A DNA stretch of 64,000 bases, from positions 620,001-684,000 of the forward strand of contig NZ_BBXA01000013.1 in the NCBI RefSeq assembly GCF_001014975.1, read 5' to 3'. This DNA is from Novosphingobium sp. MD-1. GTDB lineage: Bacteria > Pseudomonadota > Alphaproteobacteria > Sphingomonadales > Sphingomonadaceae. This document shows positions 47,785 to 55,482 of this stretch, one piece after another (positions within the stretch are counted from its first letter, which is position 1; each line of letters opens with the position of its first letter). The position numbers and the translations under genes are program-made. The notes under the pieces were generated by a model. The model was not told the origin of the DNA and ran no database searches. It saw nothing but the letters and a program-made list of their open reading frames with translations.

Positions 47785-48651
47785 ATGAACGAAGAAGAAC
47801 TGCCCTATCTCCAGCGCGGGCGGCAGAAGGTGGAGACAACGAGCAGTGTGCTGATCAGCTCGTCGAAGTATCTCAACGACCCCCGCATCCGCGAATGGGT
47901 CACCACGCAGTGCCTCAAGCGCAATGGCCGCGACTACCCCGTCACGTATGGCATCCCCTCGCTGATCGAGGCGGTGCGCGAGGTGCAGGACCACGGCCGC
48001 ATCGAGGACCTGTTCAACGAAGCCCGGCGAACCTGGCCGGAATTCGACAAGTGGCTCGACGATCGCTGGCTGGCGCGGCTGACGCGCGAGGACATGAAAT
48101 CGTGCCCGGAAGGCTCGGTCGGCGGCATCTGGTACCAATGGCTGGTCGGCGCGGGCATGGAAGTGGACATCATCCCCACGTTCGAGCCGCGATCGGGCTT
48201 CGAGTACTTCTTCCTGCGCGGCGTACAGACGCATGACATCATGCACATCCTCTCGGGCGGCGGGTTCGACGGGATCGGCGAGATCATGCCGGCATTCCTC
48301 AAATACGGGAACCTGTTCCGCCACTTCGGGCCGGAGCTGGCGGGGGTGCTCAACGTGCAGAACACGTTGCTGACGATCCCGATGTTCATGCGCGGGCCGC
48401 TGCACTATCCCGAACTGACGCTGCGGATGTTCGATCTGGCGCACTATGCGATGAAGGTGGGCGAACAATCCGACGCGCTGTTCCTGCCGCGCTACGAGGA
48501 ATGGCTGGACCTGCCGCTAGAGGAGGCGCGCCGCAAGTTCGGCGTGCGCGGTGCGCGCACGATCGATACCGCGCGCGAATCCGCCTACTGGAGCGAGCAG
48601 GTGCCAACGTTCGAGCCCGAGCCGGAACCGCAGGCGGAAGCGGCGGAATAG
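47785..48651 (+). CDS. COQ4-like protein
   Basis: A 288-residue protein with the complete metal-binding signature of COQ4: H150-D-x-x-H154-x11-E166 in QTHDIMHILSGGGFDGIGE. In ubiquinone synthesis COQ4 decarboxylates and hydroxylates C1 of the ring. Here it is paired with an amidohydrolase under a promoter shared with the steroid-type operon, so a catabolic role on a cyclic compound is more likely than quinone synthesis. The C-terminus is an acidic PEPEPEPQAEAAE-like tail. GGAGGTCGAGAGG precedes the ATG, and a terminator follows the gene. Confidence 0.85.
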   Translation: MNEEELPYLQRGRQKVETTSSVLISSSKYLNDPRIREWVTTQCLKRNGRDYPVTYGIPSLIEAVREVQDHGRIEDLFNEARRTWPEFDKWLDDRWLARLTREDMKSCPEGSVGGIWYQWLVGAGMEVDIIPTFEPRSGFEYFFLRGVQTHDIMHILSGGGFDGIGEIMPAFLKYGNLFRHFGPELAGVLNVQNTLLTIPMFMRGPLHYPELTLRMFDLAHYAMKVGEQSDALFLPRYEEWLDLPLEEARRKFGVRGARTIDTARESAYWSEQVPTFEPEPEPQAEAAE

Positions 48652-48674
48652 AGCAATCGCCGATTGGATGGAAA

Positions 48675-48706
48675 AGCGGCGGGGAGCGATCTCCGCCGCT
48701 ATTTTT
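48675..48706 (+). terminator. Rho-independent terminator after the COQ4-like gene
   Basis: AGCGGCGG (48675-48682) pairs with CCGCCGCT (48693-48700), followed by A and five T residues (48701-48706). It ends the plus-strand amidohydrolase/COQ4-like unit, 24 bases after its stop codon. Confidence 0.85.
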
Positions 48707-48740
48707 GGGCAATTATATCCTTTGTAAACAAGCGGGTGTT

Positions 48741-48830
48741 CCCACCCCCACCCCCTCCCGCAAGCGGGAGGGGAGCGAGACTTGCGCCGCCGAAGGCGGC
48801 GTTAGTCGCAGCGGGGTGGGCTATTCACAC
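48741..48830. repeat. Palindromic 90-bp intergenic element (REP/MITE-like)
   Basis: The element is bounded by CCCACCCC (48741-48748) and its complement GGGGTGGG (48823-48830). Inside are two perfect hairpins: CCCCTCCCGC-AA-GCGGGAGGGG (48752-48773) and CGCCGCC-GAA-GGCGGCG (48785-48801). Elements of this shape, with CCCTCCCGC arms, are scattered through sphingomonad intergenic regions. It lies between the two converging terminators. Confidence 0.65.
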
Positions 48831-48869
48831 TCCGCGTTTGCAAGCGATACAATCGTCTTTTTTGCGCAC

Positions 48870-48902
48870 AAAAAAGGCGGGCGCGCCCTGCACGCGCCCG
48901 CC
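48870..48902 (-). terminator. Rho-independent terminator of the 14-gene minus-strand operon
   Basis: On the minus strand a 10-bp GC-rich stem (48893-48902 pairing with 48876-48885) with a 7-base loop is followed by six T residues. It lies 12 bases past the stop of the Rieske oxygenase gene, the last gene of the operon. Confidence 0.9.
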
Positions 48903-48914
48903 CCAATGCGCTGG

Positions 48915-49919
48915 TCACACAGCCGGGTGGAACTGCTTGTACCAGTCGCGATACTTGAGGATCGGCCCGTCCACCGCGCTCAGCAGCGGCTGTTCGACAT
49001 AGGCCTTGAACGGCCAGATCTTGCCGTCGCTCCATTGCTCCTTGAGGCCATGCTCGGCCGCCAGCTCCGTGAACGCCGCGATTTGCTCTTCCGTCATCGG
49101 GCAATCATCGTCGCGCAGGAAGAACTGGTGGACATGGTAATGGCTGAGTTCGGCATCCACCGGCGTCACCGAGACGTAGTACACCGTGACAATGCCTGGC
49201 GCGTGCGGCGTGCGGCTCTCCACGCGCGAAAGACCGCCACCGATGACTTCGGAATCGACCGTCGAACCGACGTCCACGCCTTCCACCGGTCCGTCGTATC
49301 CCGCGGGGAGGATGCGCACCGGGCTGAAGAAGCGGACGCCGTCGGCGCGGATCGCGCCGTTGCTGACCGCGCGGCCGGTGGAATGGACGCCCGGGAAGTG
49401 CGCGAAATCGACGCCGTTCTCGAACACGTCCTGCGGGTGCGCCGATCCGAAATCATCGTGCAGCTTGCGGAAACCCGCATCGGGAATGCGGCGGCTTTCG
49501 TCGAACGCGGGCAGTTCCCAGGCAGGCTCGCGGTCTTCGAGGTCATGCCAGATGAAAATCATGCCGCCACGCTCCAGCGTCGGCCACTTGCGCACTTTCG
49601 CGCGCGGGGGAACCGTGCGGGAGAACGGCACGCTGACGCACTTGCCGCCGGTATCGTAGCGCCACTGGTGGAACGGACAGACCAGCGTCTCGCCCTCCAC
49701 CCAGCTTTCATAGCCGAGATGCGCGCCCAGATGCGGGCAATGCGCATCGGTCACCGCCACCTCGCCGCCCTGCGTGCGGAACAGCACCATATCCTTGCCG
49801 AAATAGCGCAGGGGCCTGACATCTCCCGGCTCCAGATCATCGGCGAAACCCACGCTGAACCACCCTGTCGGATAGGGATGAAACGGATAGCGTGTACCGA
49901 AACGACTAGGTGCATTCAT
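48915..49919 (-). CDS. Rieske non-heme iron oxygenase (KshA-like)
   Basis: A 334-residue oxygenase. The Rieske [2Fe-2S] ligands are C61-P-H63 and C81-x-x-H84 (CPHLGAH and CPFHQW). The mononuclear iron site is N167, D170, H173 and H178 in NGVDFAHFPGVH, the arrangement of the KshA/DAF-36 monocomponent-type oxygenase. Such enzymes hydroxylate steroid or terpenoid rings with electrons from a separate reductase, which is not present in the window. GGGGAGG precedes the start. It is last in the operon, 24 bases after an SDR. The substrate is taken to be steroid-related from context. Confidence 0.88.
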   Translation of the reverse strand: MNAPSRFGTRYPFHPYPTGWFSVGFADDLEPGDVRPLRYFGKDMVLFRTQGGEVAVTDAHCPHLGAHLGYESWVEGETLVCPFHQWRYDTGGKCVSVPFSRTVPPRAKVRKWPTLERGGMIFIWHDLEDREPAWELPAFDESRRIPDAGFRKLHDDFGSAHPQDVFENGVDFAHFPGVHSTGRAVSNGAIRADGVRFFSPVRILPAGYDGPVEGVDVGSTVDSEVIGGGLSRVESRTPHAPGIVTVYYVSVTPVDAELSHYHVHQFFLRDDDCPMTEEQIAAFTELAAEHGLKEQWSDGKIWPFKAYVEQPLLSAVDGPILKYRDWYKQFHPAV

Positions 49920-49943
49920 CGCAAACCTCCCCACGTTCTGCGT

Positions 49944-50726
49944 TCAGATGATCGACGCGCCTCCATCGACCGGGAGTATCTGCCCGGTGATGTGCGCGCC
50001 GGCGTTCGATGCCAGCAGCAATGTCGCGCCCTTCAGGTCGTCATCGCAGCCGAGCCGGCCGCTTGGCGTATCGTGGCGCAATTCCTCGCCATGCTTGTCG
50101 AGCACGTAGCCGGTCAGCTTGGACGGGAAGTAACCCGGTGCGAGCGCGTTCACGGTCACGCCGCGCCCGCCCCATTCGGCCGCCAGGGCGCGCGTGAAAT
50201 TGATCAGGCCGCCTTTGCTGGCGTTGTAGGCAATCGTGCCGATCATGCGCGGATGGTGCCCGAGCAACCCTTCGACCGAAGCGATGTTGACAATCCGCCC
50301 CCAGCCCGCCGGCAGCATGAATTCGCGCGCGATGGCCTGCGCGAGCAGGAACGGACCGGTAAGATTGACCGCCAGCAGCTTGTTCCACGCATCGAGCGGC
50401 ATTTCCTCGGTCTTCGATCCCCACGAGGTGCCGGCGTTGTTGACCAGGATATCGATCCGGCCGCCGCCCGCCTTGACCGCATCGACGATCTGCTGCGCCG
50501 CTTCGGGCTTGCCGACGTCGGCGGCGATCGCGCTGGCCGCGATGCCAAGGGCGGAGAGGTGCGCTACGGCCTCGTCCAGTTCGGCCTGTTTGCGCGCTGT
50601 AACGATCACCCGCGCGCCGAACTCGCCGAGCGCCTCGGCCATGGTGAGTCCGAGCCCGCGCGAACCGCCGGTTACAAGCGCGGTGCGGCCCGTGAGATCG
50701 AACAGGGTCTTGAGCGGTGTCGACAT
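49944..50726 (-). CDS. SDR-family oxidoreductase (operon, first of two in gene order from 3' end)
   Basis: A 260-residue classical SDR: TALVTGGSRGLGLTMAEAL for the cofactor, NNAGTSW, and the active site IVNIASVEGLLG with YNASKGGLINFTRALA; it ends ITGQILPVDGGASII. It interconverts a hydroxyl and a keto group with NAD(P). In a HIP-type pathway an SDR (IpdF) reduces or oxidises the ring hydroxyl, so this or the next gene could fill that role. It lies between the other SDR (15 bases) and the Rieske gene (24 bases). Confidence 0.85.
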   Translation of the reverse strand: MSTPLKTLFDLTGRTALVTGGSRGLGLTMAEALGEFGARVIVTARKQAELDEAVAHLSALGIAASAIAADVGKPEAAQQIVDAVKAGGGRIDILVNNAGTSWGSKTEEMPLDAWNKLLAVNLTGPFLLAQAIAREFMLPAGWGRIVNIASVEGLLGHHPRMIGTIAYNASKGGLINFTRALAAEWGGRGVTVNALAPGYFPSKLTGYVLDKHGEELRHDTPSGRLGCDDDLKGATLLLASNAGAHITGQILPVDGGASII

Positions 50727-50741
50727 GGTATCCTTCGGTTT

Positions 50742-51512
50742 TCAGCCAGCAGTGTAGCCACCATCGACAAACAGCGTCTGTCCGGTGACGAAGCCCGATG
50801 CGGGCGAGGCAAGGAAGATCAGCGCGCCCATCAGGTCCTCGACCTCTCCCAGGCGGCCAAGCGGGGTGCGATCGACCACGCGGGCATAGAGTTCGGGCTG
50901 GGTGCGCACGAGTTCGCGGTTGAGATCGGTGACGATCACCGTCGCCCCCAGCGTGTTGACAGTGACGCCCCGGCCGCCGAACTCGAACGCGCAGGCCGCG
51001 CCGAAATTGGCGAGCCCGGCCTTGGATGCGCAGTAGGCGCTACGGTTGGCCATGCCTCGACCCGACAGGATCGAGCCCATGTTGATGATCCGGCCGAAGC
51101 CGCGCGCCAGCATAGCCGGCGCGAAGGCGCGCACGGCATGAAACGCGCCGGCGATGTTGACTTCCTGCACGCGCAGGAAATCCTCGGGCGAGATCTCCAG
51201 CACCGTTTGCGGATTGGTGATGCCGGCGTTGTTGAACAGCACGTCCACGCGGCCGAGCGTCGCTTCGGCTTCTGCGGCGGCATCGACCATTGCCCGCGCA
51301 TCGGCGACGTCCGCCTCGATCACGATCGCCCGGCGACCAGCCGCCTCCACGGCGGCGGCCGATTCTTCCAGCCTCGCACGGTTGCGCGCCACCAGCGCCA
51401 CGTCCGCGCCGCATTCGGCCAGCGCCAGCGCACCGGCCGAACCCAGCCCGCCACCGCCGCCGGTGACGACCGCGACCCGCCCTTCCAGCGAAAAGCGCGC
51501 GACGCCGCTCAC
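50742..51512 (-). CDS. SDR-family oxidoreductase (IpdF candidate)
   Basis: A 256-residue SDR with a GTG start at 51512, which overlaps the stop of the 53-aa gene as GTGA. VAVVTGGGGGLGSAGALALA is the cofactor loop, NNAGITNPQ the central motif, and NMGSILSGRGMANRSAYCASKAGL the active site with Tyr and Lys; it ends FVTGQTLFVDGGYTAG. The start is inferred from the overlap; longer readings cross another gene. Paired SDRs in the operon suggest two different hydroxy/keto steps. The exact substrate is open. Confidence 0.82.
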   Translation of the reverse strand: MSGVARFSLEGRVAVVTGGGGGLGSAGALALAECGADVALVARNRARLEESAAAVEAAGRRAIVIEADVADARAMVDAAAEAEATLGRVDVLFNNAGITNPQTVLEISPEDFLRVQEVNIAGAFHAVRAFAPAMLARGFGRIINMGSILSGRGMANRSAYCASKAGLANFGAACAFEFGGRGVTVNTLGATVIVTDLNRELVRTQPELYARVVDRTPLGRLGEVEDLMGALIFLASPASGFVTGQTLFVDGGYTAG

Positions 51513-51670
51513 ACCGCCTCGCCGAACGATTGCAGCTCGATCAGCGCCGCCACCCGCGCGCGCAAATAGGCGTACTGCCCCTTGAGCAATGCGTCTTCGC
51601 TCTGGGCCAGCCGGTCGGCCAGCACCAGCATCTGCGCCAGCAGCGCACCGTCCTCGTCCCGTTCGACCAT
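51509..51670 (-). CDS. Small helical protein (53 aa), unknown function
   Basis: A 53-residue acidic protein, MVERDEDGALLAQMLVLADRLAQSEDALLKGQYAYLRAR and onward, predicted almost wholly helical and amphipathic. GGAGG lies six bases before the ATG. It is placed 11 bases after the PaaK-like ligase stop and overlaps the SDR start (GTGA), so it is very likely translated. I do not know the family. It may be a small subunit or stabiliser of a neighbouring enzyme. Confidence 0.6.
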   Translation of the reverse strand: MVERDEDGALLAQMLVLADRLAQSEDALLKGQYAYLRARVAALIELQSFGEAV

Positions 51671-51681
51671 CGCGCCCTCCG

Positions 51682-53097
51682 TCACAGCCGGTATCCGTCC
51701 TGCCGTTCGTCGGTCCAGCGGCGCGCCTTGTAGGCAAAGCCCTGGAACTCGGCGCGCGGCACCTCGCACACGTCCACCCACATGTTGCTGCGCTCCTTGA
51801 TCGCGTTGCGCACAGACTGCAGCAGCCGCTTGCGCTCGTCGGAGGACAGGCCCGCCTGGTGGTCGGCCACGGCGATCTTCACCTCCACCTCGGTCTTGCC
51901 GTCGCGGGTGTAGACGCGGCCCTTGTATTCGCCCACTTCCGGGTGCGCGAACACCGCCGCGTCGAACATCGTCGGCCAGACGTTGTTGCCGCGGATCTTC
52001 ATCATGTCATCGAACCGGCCGATCGTGCCGCATTCGATCGCATTCCAGGCGCCACCGCCGCATTCCTGCCAGGGCACGAAACGCGCCGCATCGCCGGTGC
52101 GAAAGCGCACCACCGGGCTGCCCTCGACCGACAGGTTGGTGACCACCATCTCGCCCTGTTCGCCGGGCTTCACCGGCAGACCCGTGGCAGGATCGACGAT
52201 CTCGACCAGATGCTCCCATTCGAACAGGCGGATCAGCCCGCGCTCGCCCCCGGAGGCAGAGCCGCTGCGGAACACCCCGGCAGACGCCGTCGATCCGCCG
52301 AACCCGTTGAGCTGCGTGGAGCCATAGCCTTCCTGCAACCGACAGCCCCAGTGTTCCTCGATCTTGGCCGCCCATTCCAGCGGATAGCCTTCGGCGGCGA
52401 TGAACAGGCCATGCATCCCGGGGAAAGCCTCACGCGGGGTGATCCCCCGCGCCAGCAACGCCTCGGTCAGCGTGTGGAGGTAATTGGTTGAGGCATAGAT
52501 GAACCGGAGGCCGCCAAGCTTCAGCATCAGGTCGATCTTGGCGTCGGTGGAGGTGTTGCCGCCAACGTGGAAGCCGGTGGCGCCCAGGATGCGGATCGCC
52601 TCGCCGGGGCCCCAGCCGCCGGTGGTCATGCCGCCCGCCGGCACGCAATTGATCGCGATGTCGCCCTGGCGCAGCCCGGCCATGAACCACGGCAGCGCAT
52701 GAAGGTAGCCCAGCATGTGCACGTCGCGCTGAGTGCGGCCATAGATTTCCTGCCCTTGCCCCGAAGTGCCGCTGGTCATGCTGATATGCACGACATCCGC
52801 GCGATCCACGCCAAGCCGCGTCCCGAACGGGGGGGCCGCTTGCTGGTCCGCGAGAAAATCCGCCTTGGCCGAAGAGGCAAACGCCTTCGAGAACCGGTCA
52901 AGGCTGTCGACGACGCCATCCCGTAGCCCACCCGCATCCATCCGGGCGCGATAATAGGCGCTGTTGGCATAGAGCCGTTCGCACAGCACCTGGACCTTGC
53001 GAAGCTGGTAGGCTTCCAGGTCCGCGCGCGTGGCCTGCGCGAAACGGCGCAGCAGCGGCGAGGCGGCGAAGGGATCGTCGATCGCGGGCGAAGCCAT
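51682..53097 (-). CDS. PaaK-like AMP-forming CoA ligase
   Basis: A 471-residue protein of the phenylacetate-CoA ligase (PaaK) branch of the ANL superfamily. The phosphate loop SMTSGTSGQGQEIYG, the acceptor-binding region GYGSTQLNGFGG, VRFRTGDAARFV and IKIRGNNVW-type hinge DDMMKIRGNNVWPTMFDAA are visible. It activates a carboxylic acid via an acyl-adenylate to the CoA ester. Two bases separate it from the DUF35 gene upstream. The operon thus carries two CoA ligases of different families, probably for different acids. Confidence 0.88.
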   Translation of the reverse strand: MASPAIDDPFAASPLLRRFAQATRADLEAYQLRKVQVLCERLYANSAYYRARMDAGGLRDGVVDSLDRFSKAFASSAKADFLADQQAAPPFGTRLGVDRADVVHISMTSGTSGQGQEIYGRTQRDVHMLGYLHALPWFMAGLRQGDIAINCVPAGGMTTGGWGPGEAIRILGATGFHVGGNTSTDAKIDLMLKLGGLRFIYASTNYLHTLTEALLARGITPREAFPGMHGLFIAAEGYPLEWAAKIEEHWGCRLQEGYGSTQLNGFGGSTASAGVFRSGSASGGERGLIRLFEWEHLVEIVDPATGLPVKPGEQGEMVVTNLSVEGSPVVRFRTGDAARFVPWQECGGGAWNAIECGTIGRFDDMMKIRGNNVWPTMFDAAVFAHPEVGEYKGRVYTRDGKTEVEVKIAVADHQAGLSSDERKRLLQSVRNAIKERSNMWVDVCEVPRAEFQGFAYKARRWTDERQDGYRL

Positions 53098-53099
53098 GG

Positions 53100-53519
53100 T
53101 TACCCCTTCGCCGGGCGGAACGCCGGCAGCGTGATCTCCGGCGTGACGCGGTTGTAGACGATCTCGACCGGCATTCCGGCGCGCACATCCTCCGGCGCGA
53201 TATCGACCAGGTTGCCGGTCATGCGGCAGCCTTCTTCGAGCGCGATCAGCGCAACGACGTAGGGTACCTCGTCGGCATAGACGTCGCGCGGGACCGGATG
53301 GCGCACCACGATCCAGCTGAACACCGTGCCCTTGCCGCTCGCCTCCATCCATTCCGGGCGTTCGAGCGATCCGGGGCTGAACGTCACCGGCGGGAACAGA
53401 TATTCGCCGGCCGACGAACGCTGGAGCATCAGATGGCCTTCGCGCATCCCGTCCCAGAACGGCGTGCTTTCGGGATCGGGAACCGGCAGCGGCTTGGCAT
53501 AGGCAGTGGGTTGAAACAT
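53100..53519 (-). CDS. DUF35 OB-fold protein, partner of thiolase-like protein
   Basis: A 139-residue protein with the DUF35/ChsH2-type OB fold: PFWDGMREGHLMLQRSS, FSWIVVRHPVP and PYVVALIALEEG. Family members normally have an N-terminal zinc ribbon with four cysteines; here that segment (LQRSSAGEYLFPPVTFSPGS) has none, so no zinc should bind. DUF35 proteins pair with SCP-x thiolase-like proteins to form steroid-type retro-aldolases such as Ltp2-ChsH2. The thiolase-like gene is four bases upstream, which fits a two-subunit enzyme. Confidence 0.85.
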   Translation of the reverse strand: MFQPTAYAKPLPVPDPESTPFWDGMREGHLMLQRSSAGEYLFPPVTFSPGSLERPEWMEASGKGTVFSWIVVRHPVPRDVYADEVPYVVALIALEEGCRMTGNLVDIAPEDVRAGMPVEIVYNRVTPEITLPAFRPAKG

Positions 53520-53522
53520 GGA

Positions 53523-54680
53523 TCAGTTCCTCAGGATCATGGCGCTGCCGCAGGTCATCGCCCCGGCGGTGGTGAGTGCGATCTCCGCGCCTTCCACCTG
53601 GCGCACGCCGGCCGTGCCGCGCAGCTGCTCGACCGCCTCGATCACGTGGTTGAAGCCGTGGATATAGGCCTCGGACAGCAGGCCGCCGTGGGTGTTGAGC
53701 GGCAGTTCGCCACCCGGGGCGATGCGGCCGTCCATCACGAACGGGCCGCCCTCGCCTTCCTTACAGAAGCCCAGGCCTTCCAGCGCCATCAGCACGCTGT
53801 AGGTGAAGCAGTCATAGATTTCGGCAACATCGACGTCCTTCGGACCGATGCCGGCACTGCCCCACAGATCATCGGCCAGGTACTTGAAGCAGTTGTGCGA
53901 ATGGCTGGGCCAGCGGATCGCGTCGAACAGGTCGTCGCCCTGCGTCGGTCCGCCGCCGTAGGCGCCGCCCATGATATAGACCGGCTTGTGCCGCAGATCG
54001 CGCGCATGTTCGGCCGCGGTGATGACCACCGCGCAGGCGCCGTCGCTTTCCAGGCAGATGTCGTACATCCGGAACGGATCGACGATGAAGCGCGAGTTGT
54101 AGTAATCGTCCTTGCTCATCGGCGTGCGCTGCATCGCGCGCTCGTTCCGCACCGCGTTGGCGCGGAAGGTGGTGGCAATCTCGGCCCAGTGTTCCTCGGT
54201 GGTGCCGTAGTCGATCATGTGGCGCCGCGCCCACATCGCCATCGCCTGCGGATACGTGATCCAGCCGAGCGGCGCAGTATATTGGGTGACGCCATAGGCC
54301 GACATGTCGCGTCCGCCGCCAAGGCGGAAGCCCGAACGGCCGTTCATCGCGCGGAAGCAGACGACATTCTTGGCCAGCCCTGCCTCGATCGCGGCAGCGG
54401 CGGCCAGCGTGATCAGGTTCGCGCCGTTTCCTCCGGCGGCATAGTCGACCGCATAGCCGGCGTTCTCGATGCCCATCTCGGTGGCGACGCCGATCGCGGG
54501 CGCGCTGTCGTTGAAGTTGAAGCTGACGATGCCGTCGATGTCGCCGACGGTCAGCCCGGCGTCCTCGATCGCCTTGAGGCAGGCTTCGGTCGCAAGGCTT
54601 CGCACCGTGCGGCCGGAGAACTTGCTGTATTCGGTGTTGCCGATCCCGGTGATCGCATACTTGTCGCGCAACTTGTACAT
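53523..54680 (-). CDS. Thiolase-like (SCP-x/Ltp2-type) protein, probable retro-aldolase subunit
   Basis: A 385-residue thiolase-fold protein. Where thiolases hold the nucleophilic Cys, the sequence is VDYAAGGNGANLITL, without cysteine, so acyl transfer is unlikely. The C-terminal region EIYDCFTYSVLMALEGLGF, LPLNTHGGLLSEAYIHGFNH and TTAGAMTCGSAMIL is that of the SCP-x/Ltp2 group, whose members with a DUF35 partner cleave beta-hydroxyacyl-CoA by retro-aldol chemistry. The ATG at 54680 has GGAAGGAAGA upstream. It stands five bases from the crotonase and four from DUF35. Confidence 0.88.
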   Translation of the reverse strand: MYKLRDKYAITGIGNTEYSKFSGRTVRSLATEACLKAIEDAGLTVGDIDGIVSFNFNDSAPAIGVATEMGIENAGYAVDYAAGGNGANLITLAAAAAIEAGLAKNVVCFRAMNGRSGFRLGGGRDMSAYGVTQYTAPLGWITYPQAMAMWARRHMIDYGTTEEHWAEIATTFRANAVRNERAMQRTPMSKDDYYNSRFIVDPFRMYDICLESDGACAVVITAAEHARDLRHKPVYIMGGAYGGGPTQGDDLFDAIRWPSHSHNCFKYLADDLWGSAGIGPKDVDVAEIYDCFTYSVLMALEGLGFCKEGEGGPFVMDGRIAPGGELPLNTHGGLLSEAYIHGFNHVIEAVEQLRGTAGVRQVEGAEIALTTAGAMTCGSAMILRN

Positions 54681-54684
54681 GAGG

Positions 54685-55482
54685 TCAGTCTTCCTTCCGC
54701 GCGCCAAAGCTTGGCGCACGTTTCTCCTTGAAGGCCATGAGGCCCTCGGTGGCGTCAGGTTCGGTGGTGGCGTAGCGGTGGACGAACGCGATCTCCTGCC
54801 GCAGGCCTTCCTCGTAGGGCGTGTCGAGCGTCATGTTGGCGAGGCGCTTGGCGCCGGCGAGGCCAACCGCACTCTTGGTCGCCATACCCGCGATCCACGT
54901 TTCGGCCTCGGCGAGAAGGTCGGCGTCGGGCACGACTTTCGTGACCAGCCCCCACGCCTCGCTTGTCCGCGCATCCAGCAGTTCGCCGGTCAGCATCAGG
55001 TGCTTGGCGCGCAGCAGGCCGATCGCGCGGGGCAGCCGCTGCGACCCACCGGCGCCGGGCAACTGGCCGAAGTTCAGATGCCCGTCGCCGATCCGCGCAC
55101 TTTCCGCCGCGATCGCCATGTCGCAGGCCAGCAGCAGTTCGATTCCGCCCGCGACACAGACTCCGTTGACTGCCGCGATCCAAACCGCCCGCGCCTGCTC
55201 GATGCCGGTCAGCATCGCGTAGAAATCGTCGAGAAACGCCTGGAACGCGGGCGGATCGCGATAGAGCCGGATATACCCGTCAAGATCTCCACCGGCCGAA
55301 AAGCTGCGCCCCTCCCCGGTCAGCAGCACGAAATCGATGCCCGGCTCGGCCTCGATCCGCGCAACCACGGCGTTCAGTTCCTTGACCGTGGACCAATCGA
55401 GCGGGTTGAGCTTGTCCGGCCGCGCCAGCGTGACGCGGGCGATGCGGCCTTCCAGGGCGAGTTTGATGTTCTGGTATGTCAT
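54685..55482 (-). CDS. Enoyl-CoA hydratase/isomerase (crotonase family)
   Basis: A 265-residue crotonase. The oxyanion-hole segments are EGRSFSAGGDLDGYIRL and NGVCVAGGIELLLACDMAIA, with LPGAGGSQRLPRAIG at the second catalytic loop; the glutamate pair of classical hydratases is only partly kept (E at IELLLACD). So it may hydrate an enoyl-CoA or catalyse an isomerisation or hydrolysis. It overlaps the ligase stop as ATGA and precedes the thiolase-like gene. The DNA order suggests it acts just before the retro-aldol step. Confidence 0.88.
   Translation of the reverse strand: MTYQNIKLALEGRIARVTLARPDKLNPLDWSTVKELNAVVARIEAEPGIDFVLLTGEGRSFSAGGDLDGYIRLYRDPPAFQAFLDDFYAMLTGIEQARAVWIAAVNGVCVAGGIELLLACDMAIAAESARIGDGHLNFGQLPGAGGSQRLPRAIGLLRAKHLMLTGELLDARTSEAWGLVTKVVPDADLLAEAETWIAGMATKSAVGLAGAKRLANMTLDTPYEEGLRQEIAFVHRYATTEPDATEGLMAFKEKRAPSFGARKED

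Noticed and set aside
47785-48651. COQ4-like gene as part of ubiquinone synthesis
   Set aside because: No other ubi or coq gene is near, and the promoter motif is shared with a degradation operon.
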